DNA from: Planctomycetota bacterium
GTDB taxonomy: Bacteria; Planctomycetota; SZUA-567; H5-PLA8; CALKMO01
Assembly (NCBI GenBank): GCA_026417845.1
Contig: JAOACM010000030.1
Coordinates: forward strand, 1 to 16,812
Direction of reading: 5' to 3'
Length of the DNA: 16,812 nt
Part shown: positions 7,540 through 14,100 of the stretch, one piece after another
Layout: each line of letters begins with the position of its first letter
Position numbering within the stretch: position 1 is the first letter of the stretch
Program-made: the position numbers and the translations under genes
The notes under the pieces: generated by a model
What the model was told of the DNA's origin: nothing
The model's input: the letters and a program-made list of their open reading frames with translations, nothing else
Databases searched by the model: none

Positions 7540-9816
7540 CTACGGGCGGACTCCGCCGGGACAGTCCGGAGAGGCGTCGAGCCCCAGCGCTGCGGCAACC
7601 TCCTCCGCCGACGGCCGGAAAATCAGTCTCGCGCACCGGACGCGCTCCGCGACGGCGGCGCAGACCTCCAGCTGGCAGCCGCGCAGATCCCGACCGCGCC
7701 ACGCGGCCAGCGAACACGCCATGAGCTGCCTGACGCATTCGTGCCCTGACATCTCCTCCAGCCGCGTCTCCTCCCCTTTCTCGAGAAACAGGATCGCGGC
7801 CGCCGGCAGGAGCAGCGATTCGTTCCTCCCGATGTCCAGGTCCTTCCATATCTCGCTCATCGCGAAGAACGTGCCGGACAGGGCGGCGCCGGCGGAGTCC
7901 TTCGCCGGCGCGGATGACCCGGCAAGCGAGGGATCGGCCGCGGCGTCTTCCGCGAGCGGCGCGACGAGGTCGGACGGGAAAAGCAGGCACGTCTCGTCGC
8001 ACATCAGCCGCGCTGCCGGACCGGGCGTGGCGAGCAGGTTCGCGCATGTGGACTTGCCGCCCTCCGACCCGGCACAGAACACGAATGCCGCCGCTTCGCC
8101 GCCCGATGGCGGGCGCGGGCCGGCGGCGCCGGGGCGCGGATCGGCGCACCGGACGGATGCGACGGCCGATGCGTGCAGCGGCAGCCCGCCGCAGGCGACG
8201 CACAACATCCGGCGCAGGACGGCCGCGGCGCGGGGATCCGCCGCGGATACATCGCCGCCCCATACGGTCAGCCGCCTCGCCGCAGCATCCGCGACGGCAG
8301 CCAGGCCCGGCATGGAAACGATCTCCCGGCCGGGTCCCGGCTGAGCCGCGGAGGCGGGCATGTCGCCGCGCGCCAGCATTACCTCCGTCCCGCCATTATC
8401 GGGCGCCGCCGGTACCCGGCAGCCGCGCAACAGCCCGATGACCCGCCGGTCGTCCGCGGCGATGCGTATCGCGAACCGGCCGCCGCCCGCCCGATCCCCC
8501 GCCTCCCACGCGCCTCCGGCACTTCGCTGCGTCCGGCCCGGGGACGGAATACGGGCCGCTGCAGTATCCGCCGCACCAGAAGGAGATGCCACGCACTCCG
8601 ATCCGGCCGCTACCGCGGTACGCGACGCCTCCAGCGCCGCCCTGCCCCGGGCGCAATTGTACTCGGCCGGCCTGCGCGGATCCCGCCACCTCAGCCACGA
8701 CTCGCCCGGACACCGCCTGCAGAACGGCAGCGCCTCGCAAGCCATGCATTCCGCGGAATCGCCGAACCTCACCGCGCGCACCCTCCGCGCCGCCTCGCCG
8801 TTCCATATCGCCCCGAAAGGCTCCCGCAGGAGGTTCCCCAGCGGTTCGCGCCACGTTACGCACGGGTATACAGTGCCGAGCGGATCGAGGGCCAGCGAGC
8901 TCCGGCCCGCTCCGCACGGCATGGCGTCCGCCGGCGGCCGGATTCCCCCGGCCTCCGCGCCGGAAGCGGCCCCCGCGTCGCGCTCGCGGCCGCGCGAAAC
9001 ATCGCCGCCGCCCGGGGCCCGGCAGTTCTCCGGACCGCCGGAGCCGTCCGAAACGCCTGCGCCTTCCCTGTCCGGCGATCCGCATCCGACTGCCGGGAGG
9101 TCCGCGTTTCCGGAGCGGGCGGCCACGGAACGGTAATAGGCGGCCAGCGCCGCCGGCGTAACGGCAAGATCCGGCGCCGTCATGCGCATCGGGCCGGCCG
9201 CAGGCACGATCTCCGCGCCGACGCGGAGGGCCGCGCCCAGATCGGACGCCAGCATGCGCATCCGCTCCAGCGATCCGACGTTGAGCGAGGACACCGTAAC
9301 CTTGAGCACGGTGCGGACGCCGCGGCGCCTCATCTCCCCCAGCGACCGCACGGCCCGTTCGAACGAGCCGGGGCGTCCCGTTACCGAGTCGTGCGTCTCC
9401 GGTTCGGGCGAGTGGATCGTTATCTCGACGTTGAGCGGGGACAACCCGGCGAAAAAATCCCAGTCGCTTTCCTCCAGGTTCGCGCCGCCGGTGTAGACCT
9501 GGATGCAGAAACCCGTCCGCTTCGCCCTCGAGGCGATATCCCGGAACGCCGGATGGCATGTCGGCTCGCCGCCGGTAAATACAAGAAACAGCACGCCGGC
9601 GCGCGCGAGGACATCGAGCGCCCGGAACGCTTCCTCGCGGGACATTTCGCCGGATACCGCCGCGCCGATCAGATAGCAATGCCTGCAGGCGAGGGGACAG
9701 CGGTGCGTCAGCTCCCACGAGGCGCCGAGCGGGCGGCTGGATAGCGCCGCCCGCAGGATCAGGTTCGACGCGGATACACCGGGCCGAAAGGGATCGAGCG
9801 ACCGTTCGCTGGACAT
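7540..9816 (-). CDS. Radical SAM/SPASM enzyme fused to an HPr-kinase-like domain
   Basis: The protein has 758 residues from ATG 9816; GGGGGAGG (9828-9835) precedes this start by 11 nt, so the longer open frame up to 10074 is not used. The N-terminal radical SAM domain has the 4Fe-4S motif Cys40-x3-Cys44-x2-Cys47 and the SAM-binding GGEP at 82-85. After a Gly-rich insertion (about 244-300) comes a SPASM domain with seven cysteines: Cys301, 319, 357, 360, 366, 369 and 388. A linker (about 395-445) leads into an HprK-related part (about 445-750). This has LHAS (547-550), a Walker A AGSEGGKST (582-590, fitting [AG]x4GK[ST]) and an acidic DE at 607-608. Family knowledge: SPASM enzymes modify peptides or proteins by radical chemistry and often work with PqqD-like partners; HprK homologues are P-loop kinases. 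The classical HprK signature loop is not seen, so it is not a catabolite-repression kinase. Cytoplasmic, with no signal peptide. Confidence 0.9.
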   Translation of the reverse strand: MSSERSLDPFRPGVSASNLILRAALSSRPLGASWELTHRCPLACRHCYLIGAAVSGEMSREEAFRALDVLARAGVLFLVFTGGEPTCHPAFRDIASRAKRTGFCIQVYTGGANLEESDWDFFAGLSPLNVEITIHSPEPETHDSVTGRPGSFERAVRSLGEMRRRGVRTVLKVTVSSLNVGSLERMRMLASDLGAALRVGAEIVPAAGPMRMTAPDLAVTPAALAAYYRSVAARSGNADLPAVGCGSPDREGAGVSDGSGGPENCRAPGGGDVSRGRERDAGAASGAEAGGIRPPADAMPCGAGRSSLALDPLGTVYPCVTWREPLGNLLREPFGAIWNGEAARRVRAVRFGDSAECMACEALPFCRRCPGESWLRWRDPRRPAEYNCARGRAALEASRTAVAAGSECVASPSGAADTAAARIPSPGRTQRSAGGAWEAGDRAGGGRFAIRIAADDRRVIGLLRGCRVPAAPDNGGTEVMLARGDMPASAAQPGPGREIVSMPGLAAVADAAARRLTVWGGDVSAADPRAAAVLRRMLCVACGGLPLHASAVASVRCADPRPGAAGPRPPSGGEAAAFVFCAGSEGGKSTCANLLATPGPAARLMCDETCLLFPSDLVAPLAEDAAADPSLAGSSAPAKDSAGAALSGTFFAMSEIWKDLDIGRNESLLLPAAAILFLEKGEETRLEEMSGHECVRQLMACSLAAWRGRDLRGCQLEVCAAVAERVRCARLIFRPSAEEVAAALGLDASPDCPGGVRP

Positions 9817-9842
9817 CCGGCTTTCAGCCTCCCCCTCTCCGG

Positions 9843-9938
9843 CCAATCGCCGCCTCTCCCGCGCGTGACAGGACGCCTCAGAGGAGGAGCCTGCCGAATC
9901 CGCACGAATCCAATCGCCGCCTTCCCGCGCTCGACAGG
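9843..9938. repeat. Pair of about 30-bp direct repeats at 67-bp pitch
   Basis: The copies lie at 9843-9872 and 9910-9938. Both begin CCAATCGCCGCCT and end GACAGG, with a CCCGCGC core; they differ by one single-base indel and a few substitutions. Both precede the radical SAM start, and the nearer copy is 27 bp upstream of ATG 9816. The open frame is not conserved between copies because of the indel, which argues for a DNA- or RNA-level duplication rather than a protein repeat. Confidence 0.5.
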
Positions 9939-10023
9939 GGGCCGGAGCGGCCGCGCCGCCAAGTTCCGGCTCCCCCGCCTTGAGAATGGAAGGGCACAGG
10001 AGGGTGGATACCTCACGTGTTCG

Positions 10024-10104
10024 GAACCTGTCCAGAAACCTCCGGTTGGATCCGGCGGCCCGCCGCGGAAGCATCTGGCGCCACGGGAGTTTTGGGACAG
10101 GCTC
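10024..10104. repeat. REP/MITE-like palindromic element, copy B
   Basis: This 81-nt element has the same plan as copy A at 3597-3678. The left end is GAACCTGTCCAGAAAC, the centre is a GC hairpin (TCCGGCGGCCCGCCGCGGA, 10050-10068), and the right end is GGGAGTTTTGGGACAGGCTC. Copies A and B agree best over the right arm (GCGCC, then G(G/A)AGTTTT, then GGACAGGC). In the transcript of the PqqD/radical SAM block this would form a long hairpin between the two genes. Confidence 0.65.
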
Positions 10105-10187
10105 TCAGGGACGCACCGGACTCGGTCATGGATGCCCCCGGGCCGCTGGCGCGGACGGGTCTGCCGCCGATGCGCGCGGGATGCCCG

Positions 10188-10628
10188 TCAGGATTGGAGG
10201 ACCGAGCACCATCCGGGCATCGTCATGCACCCGGATCCGTCGCGCCAAGTCGTGCTGTTGCATATGCCCATCATCGCCTCGATGCTCTCGGCGACGAGAA
10301 CCCCGGGAAGTTCCCCCGGCGCGGGCGATTCCACAGGAAGCGGCAGGGGATCGTCGGGCCTGGATGCCGGCGAATCGAACCTTTCGCAGAATCCGCGCCC
10401 GACCAGCCCGCGCAGGAAGCCGTCCACATCCGCGGCTGATGCGTCCACGCCGCGGCAACGGAGGCGTCCGGCGAGCGATTCCGCGTCCGCCACCCCGTCG
10501 AGCTCGGACCATATGTAGCCGCCGGTGCGGTTCAGCGTCACCATGACCGGGTCTTTCGCGTGGACGAGAATCATGGCGTCGTCAATCGGTCTGCACGCCG
10601 TACCAGGCGCCCTGCGGTAGACGGCCAT
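10188..10628 (-). CDS. PqqD-like peptide-binding (RRE) protein with Cys/Ser-bearing tail
   Basis: The protein has 146 residues from ATG 10628, chosen because GGAGGG (10636-10641) stands 7 nt upstream; in-frame ATGs at 10646 and 10688 are alternatives. Residues about 8-85 match the PqqD/RRE pattern in order: an N-terminal strand pair (CRPIDDAMILVHA), a (T/N)LNRTGGYIW motif leading into the first helix, an ADAESLAGRL helix, then a final helix (VDGFLRGLVGRGF). PqqD-like proteins bind the leader of a peptide substrate and present it to a radical SAM enzyme. Here the partner would be the SPASM/HprK fusion encoded next on the same strand. After a Pro-rich linker (about 86-110) the chain continues with a tail carrying Cys123, Cys134 and Cys141, two Trp and a C-terminal Ser. 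This tail is not part of PqqD; its codons keep the G/C-ending bias of real coding sequence. A fused substrate peptide or a metal-binding extension are both possible. Confidence 0.8.
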   Translation of the reverse strand: MAVYRRAPGTACRPIDDAMILVHAKDPVMVTLNRTGGYIWSELDGVADAESLAGRLRCRGVDASAADVDGFLRGLVGRGFCERFDSPASRPDDPLPLPVESPAPGELPGVLVAESIEAMMGICNSTTWRDGSGCMTMPGWCSVLQS

Positions 10629-11116
10629 TCGCTTACCCTCCGCCATCAGCCCTTCCACGACCGGGCACTTCCGTCGGACGGCGCCCATTATCTCAGCGAG
10701 GCGCGGTCCGCGTCAATTCAGAACCATGGCCGCGCCGGCAGCCATGGCGCGTACCCGGGCTGTGTGGCGCCGAACACGCCCGCGGGTGCGTGTAACCATC
10801 ACGCGAAACGCCGGAATCGCACGTAACGAGCCGGCTGCGCCCGCGAGGGCATGTATCCGGCGTGCCCGGTCCGAATGCCCCCCGGGCCGGCGCCAGCTGC
10901 GCCCGCGGGGGCATGCAACCGCCCGGGAATCCCGCGGCAGCCGGGTTCCATCCCGGACGCACCTGGCGTCCACACAGCAGGCAGAGCCTGCCGTATGCTG
11001 CTGCCGGACGCCGCAATAAGGTCGCGCACCCGGCGGCCAATCGGCCTGTGCCGCTCGAACGCTGTCGCCAGGTCCCCGGGCCGGCGGCCTGCGGCCGGCC
11101 GGCCCCGCCGGTCCGG
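10629..11116. other. Spacer upstream of the PqqD-like gene
   Basis: I cannot support a definite gene in this stretch. A minus-strand frame stopping at 10693 (up to 115 codons if read from TTG 11040) is Cys-rich and ends 4 nt before the in-frame ATG 10688 of the PqqD frame. It lacks a ribosome binding site, and its third-position bias is weaker than in the flanking genes. A second overlapping frame (11029-10799) is equally ambiguous. The clearest content is three imperfect repeats, described separately. A promoter for the PqqD/radical SAM genes may be here but I cannot place one. Confidence 0.5.
10766..10920. repeat. Three imperfect 32-bp repeats at 61-62 bp pitch
   Basis: Copies lie at 10766-10797, 10827-10858 and 10889-10920. 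All share a CGCCCGCG core followed by a GGC/GTGC(A/G)TG segment; the first and third agree at about 24 of 32 positions. The core and its flanks are close to palindromic (CCCGCGGG). Translated, the copies resemble each other (GCMPPRAQ, GYMPSRAQ, GYTHPRAC), but the 61- and 62-bp steps put them in different frames. This is either a decayed coding repeat or a DNA/RNA-level repeat. Confidence 0.5.
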
Positions 11117-14100
11117 CTACCTGCCGGAGCCGCCGTTACCCGGCACGTAGGCCGGATCGCCCAGGACCATGTACGCCCTCATCACGTCCGCGAACTCGCG
11201 GCTCCGGTACCTGGAGTCCGAACGTCCGAGCATATCCCGCTTGGCCTTTACCAGCGCCTCGCCAACGGCCGACGACCTGCCGCCCGGTCCGAGCAGATAC
11301 GAGGCGACGGCGTTCGCCAGCTCGTCCTGCATCGGGGATGCCGTGAAGCCGGCGCTGCCCACGACCGCCGCCGGCCCGCCCGGCGCCTTCAGAAGGGCCT
11401 CGCCCAGGCATGGATGCCTGGCCGACGTGCCGCCGAAGTAATTGATGACGCAGGTCGCGCCGAGCAGCACGCCGCCGCCGGAGCCGGTCATCTCCGCCGC
11501 GTCGGCGGCCGACAGGATCGGCGCGGTCTTGCCGAGCCTGTCTATCGAGGCGTGGCCGATGTAGGCCACCAGCCGGTCGCCGCGCGCGATCGCCTCCAGC
11601 ATCTCCTCGCGGCACCTGCCGGCGCCGTCGTATGACGCGCGCAGCACCCTCGCGGGCGCGCCCTCCGAAACGGAGGCAGCCAGGGCGTCGGCTCCCGATT
11701 CGAACATCGGTTCCCCGTCGGCGACCACCGTCGCCGCCGCGGTCCCGGCCGGCGCGGACGCGATCTTATCCGCCACGACCGCAAGTTCGCGGACGTCCGC
11801 GACCGGCAGACGCCCGACGGCCACCTCCGGCCTGCCGTCGCCGTCGGCGTCGGCGAACGGCGCATCGGTCGGTATATCGCCGAGCTCCCACGTGTGGACG
11901 AGGAACGCCGGCACCAGCGTATCGCGGTCCGTCGTCCTGTGCAGGTAATCGTAGTGCGTGTCGCCGACGAGGAGCGCGTACCTCGCGCCCGCCGCCTTCA
12001 GATAAGCCCGGATGCCGTCGGGCCCGACCGACCGGGCGCCGGTCAGATCGCAGCACTCGCGCGGCGTGACGATCGCCACCTTCAACCCGCGGGCCGAATG
12101 GTACGCCGCCAGCGCCTGGACTCCGGCCGCTTCCTTCCAGCCCTCCGGCACGACCATCACGTAGTCGGCCCGGCCGATCCGGCGGACCGTTTCGATCGTC
12201 ACGCCGGCCGGTCCGGCCGCCGCGGACCGTTCGCAAACCACCAGCCGCCGCCTGCCGCCGGGCGCCGGAACGACGATCTTCCACCCCCCGCCGTCCTTTT
12301 CCTTCCTGTACTTGAGCATCCTTTCGCCGCCCGGAACGGTAGCATCAACGACCCACGGTTTCGGATCGTTTATGCCGGATACGACTACGCGGCTCCCGGC
12401 CGGCGCATCCACCCACGCGTCCAGCATCCCGCCCGAGGCGCGCAGCGACCGCCGGTACGACAGCTCCACGTAATCCATGAAGCTCCACGAGAACGCCACG
12501 CCCTCGACCGGCATCCCCTTCAGTTCGATATCGTTATCGCCCTCCACCAGCAGCCAGTCCGGGACCGGCACTTCGAACTCCGCGTACCTCTTCCCGTCCC
12601 ATTCCAGACGCGCCACGGGCGTCCCGTTCACGCGGACCTCCGCCGCATGATCCGGCGACACGTCCGGGCTTTCGGTGTAGGATGCCAGCCCGATGCGCAG
12701 GCCCGCCTCGCCGTCTGCCCTGTCGCTCACGGCAAGCGTCACGCGGAACGGCGCGCCGTCGGAAGACAGCTGCCGCCTGTCGCTGAAGTACCACGAATCG
12801 CGGGCATCCTCGATGTACGGGTTCCCGAAGAAGAATTCGTCCTCCTCGGCCCGTACCGTCGCGGTGTATGTCGTGACATCCGGCGCGCCCTTCGCAAAGG
12901 CGATTCCGGATGCCTTCGGCTTCGGGCCGCGCGCGGCGCGCATCCAGTAGACGTTCGAATCCGAATAGAGGCTGGGGTCTTTGCGCGCGAAGAACAGCAG
13001 CCCGCGCCGGCCGCCTGCCGTCGTCCTGGCCAGGACCGGCACCCTGGAGTCGCCGTGCAGCAGCGACCTCGACAGGGCGACGCCGCCGGGCAGCTCGGCC
13101 GCCGGCACGAAGCACGGCCCTTCGCTCCGGCATTCGATCCTGACCGCATCCCCTTCGGGCAGACGTCCGGCCTTCGCGGCGCCAGCGGCCGCGTACTTCG
13201 ATACCGGCCGGCCGGAGACCGGCCTGACCGTCGGGACGCCGCTCCCGCCGACCGATGCCGGCGCCGCCCCGGCGGACGGATCGTACGCGGCGGTCGCGGC
13301 CGCAACGGCCGTTTTTACCGGCACGGCCGGCGTCTTCACTTCCGTCGCGCCCTCCATGTTCTCGTCCCCGCCGGTCGTCACGGAGACCAGCTTGTACTGG
13401 ACCTTCCGCCCCGGTGGTGCGCCCGCGTCAACGAACGCATACTCGCGCGGCTCGGCCGAAGACACCGCGCCCCTTATCTCGGCGACGCGATCCTCCGCCC
13501 CCTCGCATACCCGGTATATCCTGAAGGCCGCGTTGTCCCGCTCCGCGCCCGTCGTCCATGTCAGGCGCACCGTCCCGTCCGGCTCGGCCGCGGCCTGGAA
13601 CGACACGATCCCGACCGGCGTCGGGCTTATCGGGTTCCGCCACTGGATGACGCCCTGTCCCGAACCGATGTAGCTGTATCTCCAGTGATACCAGGTCGTT
13701 ATGCTGTCCGCCGTGTAGGCGTAGTCGCCGGAGACGTGCGGATCCGTCGCCGGCGGGTTTTCGTACAGCAACCTGTTGATAGCGCCCGGGTACCTGCCCC
13801 CGCCGGTCCCGCCGAGTATGTAGTCCTCGATGTAAAGTTTGCACCCGGAGAAGTTGCTGACCGCGGCGATAGCCTTGTACGGATCCTGCCATCCGGAAGC
13901 CTTATAGAACTGCGGTCTTCTTATGGTCGCCCCGTTCCACTTGCTCGACCTGATATATATGTAGGCCGTCGGCGAATCGCTGACGCTTACTCCTTCGCTG
14001 TTGAACGCCACATTCTGGAGGATACGGGTGGCGTCGTAGGCGCCGTCGAGCTGCAGGCCGCAACTGGTAGTGTTGTAGTAGTCCCAGTAGAGCCTGCGGA

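Larger units (their letters stand above)
9817..10187. other. Intercistronic spacer between the PqqD-like gene and the radical SAM gene
   Basis: This 371-nt spacer holds, in transcription order, REP-like copy B (10024-10104), two copies of a short direct repeat (9910-9938 and 9843-9872) and the ribosome binding site of the radical SAM gene. The only short minus-strand frame with an ATG (10129-10013, 38 codons) overlaps the REP-like element and looks spurious. The gap is long for an operon, so the second gene may be uncoupled from the first. Confidence 0.6.

Noticed and set aside
7362..7598. Longer start for the subtilase prodomain at 7598
   Set aside because: It would overlap the end of the radical SAM gene and adds Arg/Ala-rich sequence ahead of an otherwise well-placed signal anchor.
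8173..9744. Long plus-strand frame opposite the radical SAM gene
   Set aside because: Arg/Pro/Ala-rich antisense shadow; the minus strand carries all the Fe-S, SPASM and P-loop motifs.
9817..10074. N-terminal extension of the radical SAM protein up to ATG 10074
   Set aside because: The extension would run through REP-like copy B and the direct repeats, is low in recognisable sequence, and ATG 9816 has a ribosome binding site.
10013..10129. 38-codon minus-strand peptide between the PqqD-like and radical SAM genes, considered as a precursor
   Set aside because: It overlaps the REP-like element over most of its length, has only one Cys and no good ribosome binding site.
10766..10920. CRISPR-like array (three repeats at regular spacing)
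   Set aside because: Repeats are too divergent, the intervals are also GC-rich and not spacer-like, and no cas gene is present.
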